NCBI GenBank assembly: GCA_023488865.1 | Contig: JAMDDG010000069.1 | Coordinates: 818-7,335 of the forward strand | Direction of reading: 5' to 3' | Source: Bacteroidota bacterium | GTDB lineage: Bacteria > Bacteroidota > Bacteroidia > Bacteroidales > Prolixibacteraceae | DNA length: 6,518 nt | Notes under the pieces: model-generated | Database searches by the model: none | What the model was told of the DNA's origin: nothing | The model's input: only the letters and a program-made list of their open reading frames with translations | Part shown: positions 1 through 5,638 of the stretch, one piece after another | How positions within the stretch are numbered: position 1 is the stretch's first letter | Layout of the letters: every line of letters begins with the position of its first letter | Made by a program: the position numbers and the translations under genes

Positions 1-123
1 CCCCACCGGACAAACATCGATCATATTGCCGGAAAAATCGTTGGTTACCTCATTTTGAATATAGGTAGAAATTTCAGACACATCGCCCCGGTAAAGGATG
101 CCGTGAGAGCGTTTATCAGTCAG
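1..123 (-). pseudogene. nuoG: Inverted internal fragment of NuoG
   Basis: Read on the minus strand from 123 down to 1, the frame encodes L-TDKRSHGILYRG, then SEISTYI, then NDFSGNMIDVCPVG, and runs off the left edge without a stop. This matches the NuoG region after the iron-sulfur cysteine motifs, where family members carry a ...RG..sEI.TYI...fSGN.IDvCPVGAL pattern. The match is specific and long enough to rule out chance. The residues before L (VM and further upstream on this strand) do not continue NuoG: the expected Cys-x-x-Cys-x-x-Cys cluster motif is missing. Those bases are instead the antisense of the plus-strand NuoG C-terminus. Homology therefore stops at about 115-123. The fragment faces the opposite way to the whole nuo operon. 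It is a rearranged piece of the same gene or a second copy; the window cannot say which. Confidence 0.85.
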
Positions 124-231
124 AACCATTACGAAAGAAGCAAAAAACCAACTGTCATACTTCCGTTGGAGAACAGAACAGTGACTTTGGAAGAGTTTGA
201 AAAAGAGAATAATAACGAAATACAGCCTTAA
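1..231 (+). CDS. nuoG: NuoG C-terminal end (partial); upstream part reads into inverted DNA
   Basis: The plus-strand frame is open from base 1 to a TAA at 229-231, three bases before the nuoH ATG. The last ~38 codons (about 115-231, beginning I-S-Q-N-H-Y-E and ending in an acidic tail) look like the C-terminus of the short Bacteroidota NuoG, which ends soon after a motif resembling SxNHYE. That match is from memory, not from a search. NuoG is the iron-sulfur subunit of the complex I peripheral arm, and its place directly before nuoH fits. Upstream of about base 115 the plus-frame residues resemble nothing I know. The same bases on the minus strand encode the middle of NuoG, so the true gene is interrupted here by an inversion junction. 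If the DNA is real, a chimeric protein with a nonsense segment would be read in this frame. Confidence 0.6.
   Translation, partial: PHRTNIDHIAGKIVGYLILNIGRNFRHIAPVKDAVRAFISQNHYERSKKPTVILPLENRTVTLEEFEKENNNEIQP
115..123. other. Inversion/fold-back junction in nuoG
   Basis: The nine bases ATCAGTCAG serve both reading directions. On the plus strand they code Ile-Ser-Gln of the NuoG C-terminus (ISQNHYE). On the minus strand, as CTGACTGAT, they code Leu-Thr-Asp of the NuoG middle (LTDKR). NuoG identity continues rightward on the plus strand and leftward on the minus strand. This is what recombination or template switching between a short inverted repeat in the original gene would leave. The exact repeat length depends on the unrearranged gene, which is not in the window. 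Confidence 0.6.
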
Positions 232-234
232 AAT

Positions 235-1266
235 ATGGATGGCACTTACATCGTATATAAATTGATTCTGGCTTCTGTCATCCTGCTGATCAGCCTTTTG
301 GTTGCTATGTATTCCACGTTGTTGGAGCGGAAAGTGGCCGGGTTTATGCAGGATCGGCTGGGTCCCAACAGGGCTGGAATTTTCGGGCTGTTTCAACCTT
401 TGGCTGACGGACTGAAACTCTTCTTCAAAGAGGAATTCATGCCTGGCACCGCCGATAAATTTTTGTACATCCTTGGCCCTTCGCTGACCATGATGATCGC
501 GTTGCTGATCAGCGCGGTAATCCCCTGGGGCAACAGTTTCGTCATCGGTGGTACAGAATATAGCCTGCAGGTTGCCGACATCAACGTGGGCGTCCTGTAT
601 GTTTTTGCCATTGTGTCGATTGGCGTGTACGGCATTATGATCGGAGGCTGGGCTTCCAACAACAAATATGCACTGATTGGAGCGGTACGCGCCGCCTCCC
701 AGATGATCAGCTACGAACTGGCCATGAGCATGGCCATTATCGCCATTGTTATGATGAGCGGCACCCTGAGCCTGAAAGATATTGTGGAACAGCAACATGG
801 GTTCAATTGGAACATCTGGTACCAACCTCTGGGCTTCCTGATCTTTATCGTTTGTGCTTTTGCCGAATGCAACCGTTCCCCCTTCGATTTGCCGGAGTGT
901 GAAACGGAGCTGATCGGTGGTTATCACACGGAATACAGTAGCATGAAGCTGGGTTTTTATCTCTTCGCGGAATACATCAACATGTTTATCTCTTCGGCCA
1001 TGATTGTCACGCTGTTTTTCGGCGGCTACAATTTTCCGTTTATGGACAGTCTGAACGTTTCGCACAACACACTGACCCTCATCGGGACTTTGGTGTTTTT
1101 TGCAAAGATTTCGTTTTTTGTTTTCTTTTTCATGTGGGTTCGCTGGACGCTACCGCGATTTCGTTACGATCAGCTGATGCGTTTGGGCTGGAAATCCCTT
1201 TTGCCGTTAGCGATTGTGAATATTTTGATCACTGGCTTCTTTATCATGATAAAAAATCATTTGTAA
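235..1266 (+). CDS. nuoH: NADH-quinone oxidoreductase subunit H (NuoH)
   Basis: NuoH is the membrane subunit that joins the peripheral and membrane arms of complex I and helps form the quinone-binding chamber. The 343-residue length is normal. Near the N-terminus the signature ERKVAGFMQDRLGPNRAG (residues 31-48) sits after the first membrane helix, followed by QPLADGLKLFFKE (54-66). The loop VRAASQMISYELAMSM (151-166) and the acidic stretch NRSPFDLPECETELIGGYH (213-231) then EYSSMKLGFY are the conserved quinone-chamber segments. About eight hydrophobic helices are visible. The ATG at 235 begins three bases after the nuoG stop, and nuoI begins one base after the stop. No clear Shine-Dalgarno sequence is present, as is usual in Bacteroidota. 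The Cys in LPECETE, where many bacteria have Ala, looks lineage-specific rather than damaging. Confidence 0.98.
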   Translation: MDGTYIVYKLILASVILLISLLVAMYSTLLERKVAGFMQDRLGPNRAGIFGLFQPLADGLKLFFKEEFMPGTADKFLYILGPSLTMMIALLISAVIPWGNSFVIGGTEYSLQVADINVGVLYVFAIVSIGVYGIMIGGWASNNKYALIGAVRAASQMISYELAMSMAIIAIVMMSGTLSLKDIVEQQHGFNWNIWYQPLGFLIFIVCAFAECNRSPFDLPECETELIGGYHTEYSSMKLGFYLFAEYINMFISSAMIVTLFFGGYNFPFMDSLNVSHNTLTLIGTLVFFAKISFFVFFFMWVRWTLPRFRYDQLMRLGWKSLLPLAIVNILITGFFIMIKNHL

Positions 1267-1267
1267 T

Positions 1268-1855
1268 ATGTCAGTCAATCAACATATAGGTTCATTGTCT
1301 GGTCGGAGCAAGCTGGTTTCGAACAAAAAAATGACTTTTACCGAGCGGATTTACCTGCCTGCAATCATTGGCGGTCTCAAAATAACGATCAGTCACTTTT
1401 TCGGAAAGAATGCTACCATACAGTACCCTGAAACCACCAGGCCAAGATCTGAAATTTACCGGGGCAAACACGTCTTAAAACGTGACGATGAAGGCAGGGA
1501 ACGTTGTACTGCCTGCGGTTTGTGTGCACTTGCCTGTCCGGCAGAAGCCATTACCATGATCGCCGCCGAACGGAAAGAAGACGAAAAACACCTCTATCGC
1601 GAAGAAAAGTATGCCTCTGTGTATGAAATAGACATGCTTCGCTGCATTTTTTGCGGACTTTGCGAAGAGGCGTGCCCTAAGGAGGCTATCTTCCTGACCA
1701 ATGAGACAGTACGCTCTGATTTTAACCGGAGTGACTTTATCTACGGGAAAGATGTATTGTTGGAACCGGTTGACAAACGGGTAGATATCAGCCTCCGCCA
1801 AACCCCCGAAGTGCTAAACTTTAAAAAGGATAAAAACCAAACCCATAACTCATAA
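1268..1855 (+). CDS. nuoI: NADH-quinone oxidoreductase subunit I (NuoI), 2x[4Fe-4S]
   Basis: NuoI is the ferredoxin-like peripheral subunit that carries two [4Fe-4S] clusters (N6a and N6b) and passes electrons toward the last cluster before quinone. Both cluster motifs are intact: C80-x2-C83-x2-C86-x3-C90-P and C126-x2-C129-x2-C132-x3-C136-P. The amphipathic N-terminal helix region (YLPAIIGGLKITISHFFGK, about 30-47) would lie on the membrane next to NuoH. The 195-residue length is within the family range. The first ATG, one base after the nuoH stop, was kept. A second ATG at 1331 (residue 22) is possible because the first 21 residues are poorly conserved in character. The last codons, His-Asn-Ser-stop, are formed by the start of the CATAWCT heptad array, so the extreme C-terminus derives from repeat DNA. 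Confidence 0.97.
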   Translation: MSVNQHIGSLSGRSKLVSNKKMTFTERIYLPAIIGGLKITISHFFGKNATIQYPETTRPRSEIYRGKHVLKRDDEGRERCTACGLCALACPAEAITMIAAERKEDEKHLYREEKYASVYEIDMLRCIFCGLCEEACPKEAIFLTNETVRSDFNRSDFIYGKDVLLEPVDKRVDISLRQTPEVLNFKKDKNQTHNS

Positions 1856-1910
1856 CTCTCTCATATCTCATATCTCATATCTCATATCTCATATCTCATA
1901 ACTCATAACT
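1844..1910 (+). repeat. Heptad tandem array CATAWCT, left of nuoJ
   Basis: Nine 7-bp units are visible: CATAACT twice (1844-1857), a 4-base interruption CTCT (1858-1861), CATATCT five times (1862-1896), then CATAACT twice (1897-1910). The variant units thus flank the main units symmetrically. The array overlaps the last codons and stop of nuoI and ends seven bases before the nuoJ ATG. It occupies the place where a nuoJ ribosome binding site would be and has no purine-rich site. Copy number could change by replication slippage. The complementary array lies just after nuoJ. Confidence 0.95.
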
Positions 1911-1917
1911 CAAAAAC

Positions 1918-2421
1918 ATGACCTTCTCCAAATATCTCTTTTTCATCCTCTCTTTTATAGCGATTTACTCCGCGATAAAAGTGCTGACATCGAAAAAACC
2001 GATGCACAGCGTATTGCACCTGACGCTGGCATTTTTTGCCATTGCGGGGCATTATATTCTATTGAACGCCCAATTTTTGGCGGTAGTACACATCATCGTC
2101 TATGCCGGGGCAATCATGGTGTTGTTTATTTATACTGTTATGTTGTTGAACCTCAATATACAAGGAGAATTCCCCAAATCAAAATTTGCGAATATTGCCT
2201 CTGCAATTTCGGGAGGTCTACTGCTGCTGACCCTGATCGCAATCTTCCGTTCCTATGATTTGAAAATGGTGGCAGATCCGACATTGAATCAGATTGGATT
2301 GGTGAAAAATTTGGGGAAAGTGTTGTTCGAAGAATACTATCTGCCATTCGAACTCTCGTCCATCCTTTTCTTGGCTGCCATGGTCGGGGCGGTGATGTTA
2401 GGGAAGAAGGACATCTACTAG
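1918..2421 (+). CDS. nuoJ: NADH-quinone oxidoreductase subunit J (NuoJ)
   Basis: NuoJ is a small membrane-arm subunit of complex I that lies between NuoH/A and NuoK and contributes to the chain of charged residues that couples quinone reduction to proton pumping. The 167 residues hold about five hydrophobic helices. The hallmark third helix VYAGAIMVLFIYTVMLLNL (residues 61-79), with its conserved Tyr-Ala-Gly, is complete. The C-terminus MVGAVMLGKKDIY is typical. The ATG at 1918 follows the heptad array directly and matches the usual start. In most operons of this type nuoK follows at once, but here almost 1 kb of repeats and toxin-antitoxin remnant intervenes. No in-frame damage is seen. Confidence 0.97.
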   Translation: MTFSKYLFFILSFIAIYSAIKVLTSKKPMHSVLHLTLAFFAIAGHYILLNAQFLAVVHIIVYAGAIMVLFIYTVMLLNLNIQGEFPKSKFANIASAISGGLLLLTLIAIFRSYDLKMVADPTLNQIGLVKNLGKVLFEEYYLPFELSSILFLAAMVGAVMLGKKDIY

Positions 2422-2426
2422 TTGTG

Positions 2427-2482
2427 AGATATGAGATATAAGATATGAGATATAAGATATGAGTGATAAAATATGAGTAATG
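2427..2482 (-). repeat. Heptad array AGATATR, right of nuoJ (inverted partner)
   Basis: Five clear units AGATATG/AGATATA alternate from 2427 to 2461, followed by three degenerate ones: AGTGATA, AAATATG and AGTAATG (to 2482). AGATATG is the reverse complement of CATATCT, so this array is inverted relative to the one before nuoJ, and the two bracket nuoJ about 570 bp apart. It starts five bases after the nuoJ stop codon. Confidence 0.92.
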
Positions 2483-2502
2483 AATTATTGAAGCATTGAA
2501 GT

Positions 2503-2666
2503 CTAATTAGTGTCTGTCTGTATACTATGAAAAATTTCACGCAAAGACCGCAAATGAAGTCGCAAAGATCGCAAAGCACTGAATTGCAGAATATTTATTT
2601 GCGCTCTTAGCGTAAACTTTGCGCACTTTGCGTGAATTGTTGACATTACGGACAGACTCTAATTAA
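2503..2666. repeat. Inverted-repeat element with CGCAAAG heptads (MITE-like)
   Basis: The ends 2503-2522 and 2647-2666 are inverted repeats matching at 17 of 20 bases (outer core TAATTAG, then GTCTGTC). Inside, the left arm carries four heptads of the CGCAAAG type (2540, 2549, 2561, 2570). The right arm carries four in the opposite orientation (CTTTGCG at 2626 and 2617, CTTAGCG at 2606, ATTTGCG at 2597). A ~20-base loop lies between, so the whole element can fold into one long imperfect hairpin. No coding frame is visible and no flanking target-site duplication is obvious. It could be a miniature transposable element, a dispersed noncoding repeat or a transcript hairpin. Runs of CGCAAAG are, to my recollection, frequent in Bacteroidota intergenic DNA. 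Confidence 0.75.
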
Positions 2667-2691
2667 GAGGATGGCGGGCTTATCATAGCGT

Positions 2692-2776
2692 AACTCCGTA
2701 GGAGTTTTCCGTGCATAACCCCCAGTGAAACTGGGGGGTGAGTAAGGTAAATCAAACGTGAACCCTATCGGGGTTC
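2692..2776 (+). repeat. Triple-hairpin element, copy 1
   Basis: Three stem-loops lie in a row. Hairpin A is AACTCC-GTA-GGAGTT (2692-2706). Hairpin B is CCCCCAGT-GAA-ACTGGGGG (2719-2737). Hairpin A' is GAACCC-TATCG-GGGTTC (2760-2776). The spacers are 12 and 22 nt. No open reading frame of note runs through it. Copy 2 lies downstream in the opposite orientation with the same spacing. No stem is followed by a T-run, so a simple terminator is unlikely. Whether it acts as RNA, as DNA (REP-like) or not at all is unknown. Confidence 0.8.
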
Positions 2777-2819
2777 CCCATCAAAGAGAAGAGAGTAAGC
2801 TATCTTTTGAGTTAGTGGG

Positions 2820-2905
2820 AAACTCTTACAGAGTTTACTCTTAGTGTTTGTTGCCTTTCCTCCGGTTAAAACCGGAGGTTATTTACAGGCAACTCCTATG
2901 GAGTT
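2820..2905 (-). repeat. Triple-hairpin element, copy 2 (inverted)
   Basis: Read on the minus strand this repeats copy 1. Hairpin A is AACTCC-ATA-GGAGTT (2905-2891), then a 12-nt spacer, hairpin B with stem CCTCCGGT/ACCGGAGG (2878-2859), a 22-nt spacer, and hairpin A' AAACTC-TGTAA-GAGTTT (2836-2820). Spacer lengths are identical to copy 1 although spacer sequence is poorly conserved. The stems differ at four base pairs, each change being matched on the other side. The plus-strand B stem is followed by TTATTT, which could give weak termination of rightward transcription. This is not strong enough to call a terminator. Confidence 0.8.
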
Positions 2906-3042
2906 CCGTTTAACTAAAACAAAATGGAATTGTGAAATTTAAACACGAATTCTGATTAATGAGCAAGTACTTTAGACACTTTTCTTGTAGAAATTAATTT
3001 TAAATGTGCTAACTCTGTAATTACTTAATAATTCTTTTAGTC

Positions 3043-3288
3043 ATGGATATTTCAGTAGTACAGATAGGTAATTCAAAGGGTATCAGGTTGAGCAAGACCC
3101 TGATAGATAAGTACCATATTAAAGATACGGTTGAACTGGTATTAGAGGAGGAGTATATGATTTTAAAACCAAAAACCACACCCAGAAAAGGGTGGGCAGA
3201 AGCTTTTCAAAAGACGCATGAAAACGGGGATGATCAACCTTTAATGCCGGATATTTTTGAAGACGAAACGTTTGATGAATGGAAATAA
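3043..3288 (+). CDS. MazE/AbrB-type antitoxin (toxin partner deleted)
   Basis: This 81-residue protein has an N-terminal AbrB/MazE/SpoVT swapped-hairpin DNA-binding domain (about residues 3-46: VVQIGNSKGIRLSKTLIDKY, then KDTVELVLEEEYMILKP). An acidic tail follows (47-81, RKGWAEAFQKTHENGDD...FEDETFDEWK), of the kind that wraps around and inhibits a MazF ribonuclease. Such antitoxins usually repress their own promoter and overlap or abut the mazF start. Here no full toxin gene follows, only a short toxin-like tail, so this looks like an orphan antitoxin. Relatives, as I recall them, end in EWxW, so the terminal Trp may have gone with the deletion. The gene lies between nuoJ and nuoK in an AT-rich island. 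The ~135 bases before it (2907-3042) are AT-rich, and I see no convincing promoter, operator or Shine-Dalgarno site there. Confidence 0.88.
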   Translation: MDISVVQIGNSKGIRLSKTLIDKYHIKDTVELVLEEEYMILKPKTTPRKGWAEAFQKTHENGDDQPLMPDIFEDETFDEWK

Positions 3289-3289
3289 T

Positions 3290-3361
3290 GCTCTTGATAA
3301 TCTGTCAATTAGAGAGATTGAAAAGTTAAAGTCGGTGATTAGGGAAACTTTTGTTGATTAG
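3290..3361 (+). pseudogene. C-terminal remnant of a MazF-type toxin
   Basis: In the frame starting at 3290, right after the antitoxin stop and offset from its frame, the bases encode ALDNLSIREIEKLKSVI, then RETFVD, and a TAG at 3359-3361. This resembles the last helix of MazF toxins (a 'lgxLdxxtxxkikxvIxExlvD' type ending, recalled from the family). There is no start codon and none of the usual ~80 upstream residues that hold the catalytic beta-barrel. The simplest reading is an internal deletion that removed most of mazF and left the antitoxin plus ~24 toxin codons. The match is short and unverified. The alternative is chance coding-like sequence. Confidence 0.5.
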
Positions 3362-3395
3362 AAAAAAATTCAATTATTTAAATACCATACAACCC

Positions 3396-3725
3396 ATGTC
3401 AGGAACATTACAAAGCATGCAGGCCATTCCGATCGACTACTACATCTTCTTCTGTTCGGCGCTTTTTGCCATCGGAGTAGTGGGGGTTTTGGTCAAACGC
3501 AACGCGCTGGTTATCTTTATGTCGATAGAGCTGATGCTAAACTCTGCCAACTTATTGTTAGCGGCTTTCTCGGCCTACCGGAATGACCCTGCCGGACAGA
3601 TTTTCGTCTTCTTTATCATGGTGGTGGCTGCTGCAGAAGTAGCCATCGGACTGGCGCTGCTGGTAATGATCTATCGTTCAACACATACCATAGATATCAA
3701 CGTGCTTAATAAACTGAAATGGTAA
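3396..3725 (+). CDS. nuoK: NADH-quinone oxidoreductase subunit K (NuoK)
   Basis: NuoK is the small three-helix membrane subunit of complex I that takes part in proton translocation. Counting from the ATG at 3396 (109 residues), the two buried glutamates are present: E45 in FMSIELMLNSANLLL and E81 in VVAAAEVAIGLALLV, matching the essential E36 and E72 of E. coli. I chose the ATG at 3396. A longer frame from a TTG at 3351 would overlap the toxin remnant and add residues not typical of NuoK. The ATG at 3417 (MQAIPIDYYIFF, 102 residues) is an equally plausible start by length. The stop overlaps the first nuoL ATG (ATGGTAA), showing translational linkage with nuoL. Upstream is the accessory block rather than nuoJ. 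Confidence 0.96.
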   Translation: MSGTLQSMQAIPIDYYIFFCSALFAIGVVGVLVKRNALVIFMSIELMLNSANLLLAAFSAYRNDPAGQIFVFFIMVVAAAEVAIGLALLVMIYRSTHTIDINVLNKLKW

Positions 3726-5632
3726 ACGCAATGTTTGAATATATTTGGCTGGTTCCACTGTTTCCGCTGATCGGATTTTTGCTGATCGCCTTTAATTTCA
3801 GAAGGTTCAAAGGCCATACGGCCGGGATCATTGCTTCTGTTATGGTCTTCATCCCGTTTCTCGTTTCCCTGTTTCTCTTTTTCGGCCTGACGAACGGAGC
3901 CGAAAGCAAAACAGTCGAACTCTTTAACTGGATCAGCTTTAACCGGTTAACCATTCCATTTTCGTTCCTGGTTGACAGGCTTTCGGCGCTGATGCTGCTT
4001 GTTGTGACGGGCGTCGGTTTTCTGATTCATGTCTATTCGATCGGATACATGAAGGAAGATGCCGGATTTAACCGCTTCTTCTCCTACATGAACCTCTTTG
4101 TCTTCTTTATGCTTTTGCTGGTTTTGGGTTCCAACTACCTGATTATGTTCATCGGATGGGAAGGAGTTGGCCTATGCTCTTACCTGTTGATCGGTTTCTG
4201 GTTTAAAAACCACGATTTCAACAATGCGGCCAAGAAAGCATTTATCATGAACCGCATCGGCGACCTTGGTTTTCTTCTCGCCCTGTTCCTTATGATTAAA
4301 ACATTCGGAACCCTGAATTTTGATGGGATATTTGCGCAAATATCAACTATCCCGATCCGGACTTCAACCATCACAATCATTACGCTGCTGTTATTTGCCG
4401 GCGCCATCGGCAAAAGCGCACAGATACCGCTCTTCACCTGGCTTCCGGATGCCATGGCCGGTCCCACGCCGGTCTCTGCCCTGATCCACGCTGCCACCAT
4501 GGTGACTGCAGGGGTGTACATGGTAGCCCGTTCGAACCTGCTTTTTGCAATGTCGCCGGTGACCTTGACCGTAATTTCGGTGATTGGAGTATCAACAGCG
4601 CTATTGGCAGGCAGCATTGCACTTTTCCAGAATGATATCAAAAAAATATTGGCCTATTCAACAATCAGTCAGCTTGGATTGATGTTTGTCGCCCTGGGTG
4701 CCGGGGCTTTTACAGGGGCTATGTTCCACCTTACTACCCATGCTTTCTTCAAAGCTTTGCTCTTCCTGGCTGCCGGTAGTGTAATCCATGCCTTAAACGG
4801 TGAACAGGATATCCGAAAGATGGGCGGATTGAAAGATAAAATTCCGGTTACTTTTTGGCTTTTTCTGATTGGCTCTCTGGCTATTTCGGGACTTCCGCCA
4901 TTTGCCGGCTTCTTCTCAAAAGATATGATCCTGCTGGGCGCTTTTCACTCCGGACCGGTTCTCTGGAGCTTGTCAATGCTGGCAGCGCTGATGACGGCTT
5001 TTTACATCTTCAGGTTACTGTTTATTGTCTTTTGGGACAAGGCTGCAAATCCTGATTCTAAACATCCGGTTCACGAATCGCCCAAAAGCATGACAATTCC
5101 CATGTCTGTACTCGCTGTTCTTTCGGTATTTGGCGGTTTAATTGGCGTGCCGCTTCTCCTTGGCGGTAGCGACTACATCCAAACTTTTCTGGCACCGCTC
5201 TTTGCCAACAGCGAAACGTTTATGTTGAAGGGGGTTGATCCGGTGAGTGAACCAACCGAACTTTGGCTGATGATAGCTCCGTTGCTGCTTATTCTTGCCG
5301 TAATTTACTGGGCTTATTCACTTTATGTCAGGAAACGGGTTCAGGATCAGGTTGAACCGGAGCTTTCATTTGTCAGAAATTTAATCTACCGGAAATTTTA
5401 CATCGATGAATTGTACGAATCAGCCATTCAGAAACCGGTTGCCGGATTGTCTATCTTCTTACACGAGGTCATCGAAGTGAAGATGATCGACAGGCTGGTC
5501 AACCAAACCGGGAATCTTGTCGTTTGGATCGGGAAAAATATCCGCTACATGCAAACAGGAAATGTGGGCATCTACCTGTTTTACATGGTTGTCAGCATCA
5601 TTTTGATCTTATTCCTTAACCTGTTTAAATAA
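3719..5632 (+). CDS. nuoL: NADH-quinone oxidoreductase subunit L (NuoL)
   Basis: NuoL is the distal antiporter-like, proton-pumping subunit of the complex I membrane arm. All key charged residues are in place: E148 in FIGWEGVGLCSYLLIGFW, K232 in GKSAQIPLFTWLPDAMAGPT, H257 in SALIHAATMV, H337 and H341 in FHLTTHAFFKALLF, and K401 in FAGFFSKDM. The C-terminus has the long amphipathic piston helix region and the final anchoring helix (about 555-637), with RKFYIDELYE before it. At 637 residues the length is normal. The ATG at 3719 overlaps the nuoK stop by seven bases. An ATG at 3731 (MFEYIWLVPLFPLIGF) fits the family's usual N-terminus better and may be the real start. Neither has a visible Shine-Dalgarno site. 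nuoM follows after six bases. Confidence 0.97.
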   Translation: MVNAMFEYIWLVPLFPLIGFLLIAFNFRRFKGHTAGIIASVMVFIPFLVSLFLFFGLTNGAESKTVELFNWISFNRLTIPFSFLVDRLSALMLLVVTGVGFLIHVYSIGYMKEDAGFNRFFSYMNLFVFFMLLLVLGSNYLIMFIGWEGVGLCSYLLIGFWFKNHDFNNAAKKAFIMNRIGDLGFLLALFLMIKTFGTLNFDGIFAQISTIPIRTSTITIITLLLFAGAIGKSAQIPLFTWLPDAMAGPTPVSALIHAATMVTAGVYMVARSNLLFAMSPVTLTVISVIGVSTALLAGSIALFQNDIKKILAYSTISQLGLMFVALGAGAFTGAMFHLTTHAFFKALLFLAAGSVIHALNGEQDIRKMGGLKDKIPVTFWLFLIGSLAISGLPPFAGFFSKDMILLGAFHSGPVLWSLSMLAALMTAFYIFRLLFIVFWDKAANPDSKHPVHESPKSMTIPMSVLAVLSVFGGLIGVPLLLGGSDYIQTFLAPLFANSETFMLKGVDPVSEPTELWLMIAPLLLILAVIYWAYSLYVRKRVQDQVEPELSFVRNLIYRKFYIDELYESAIQKPVAGLSIFLHEVIEVKMIDRLVNQTGNLVVWIGKNIRYMQTGNVGIYLFYMVVSIILILFLNLFK

Positions 5633-5638
5633 GTACCA

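Noticed and set aside
1475..1801. Minus-strand open frame of 108 codons inside nuoI
   Set aside because: Antisense to both [4Fe-4S] motifs of NuoI, with no independent evidence of coding.
1844..1910. Heptad array as a CRISPR array
   Set aside because: Units are 7 bp, contiguous and without unique spacers. It is a simple tandem repeat.
2859..2884. Hairpin CCTCCGGTT/AACCGGAGG followed by TTATTT as a Rho-independent terminator
   Set aside because: The T-tract is short and broken, and the stem is one part of a repeated three-hairpin element, so a terminator call is not justified.
2907..3042. A Bacteroidota-type promoter (TAnnTTTG with an upstream TTG) before the antitoxin
   Set aside because: Only partial matches such as TAATTTTA were found, with wrong spacing to any upstream TTG. 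The region is simply AT-rich.
3279..3329. Short frame from the ATG overlapping the antitoxin end, as a mazF start
   Set aside because: It stops after 16 codons (MEIMLLIICQLERLKS) and lacks any MazF N-terminal motif. The toxin-like residues are in another frame.
3351..3395. TTG start giving a 124-residue NuoK
   Set aside because: The extra 15 residues overlap the toxin remnant and are not typical of NuoK. An ATG at 3396 or 3417 gives the family length.
4180..4641. Minus-strand open frame of 153 codons inside nuoL
   Set aside because: It lies fully antisense to the conserved core of NuoL, has no recognisable domain, and its residues reflect the complement of membrane-helix codons.
4855..5055. 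Plus-strand 66-codon frame within nuoL
   Set aside because: Out of frame with the conserved NuoL segment around the FAGFFSKDM motif, and shows no family resemblance.
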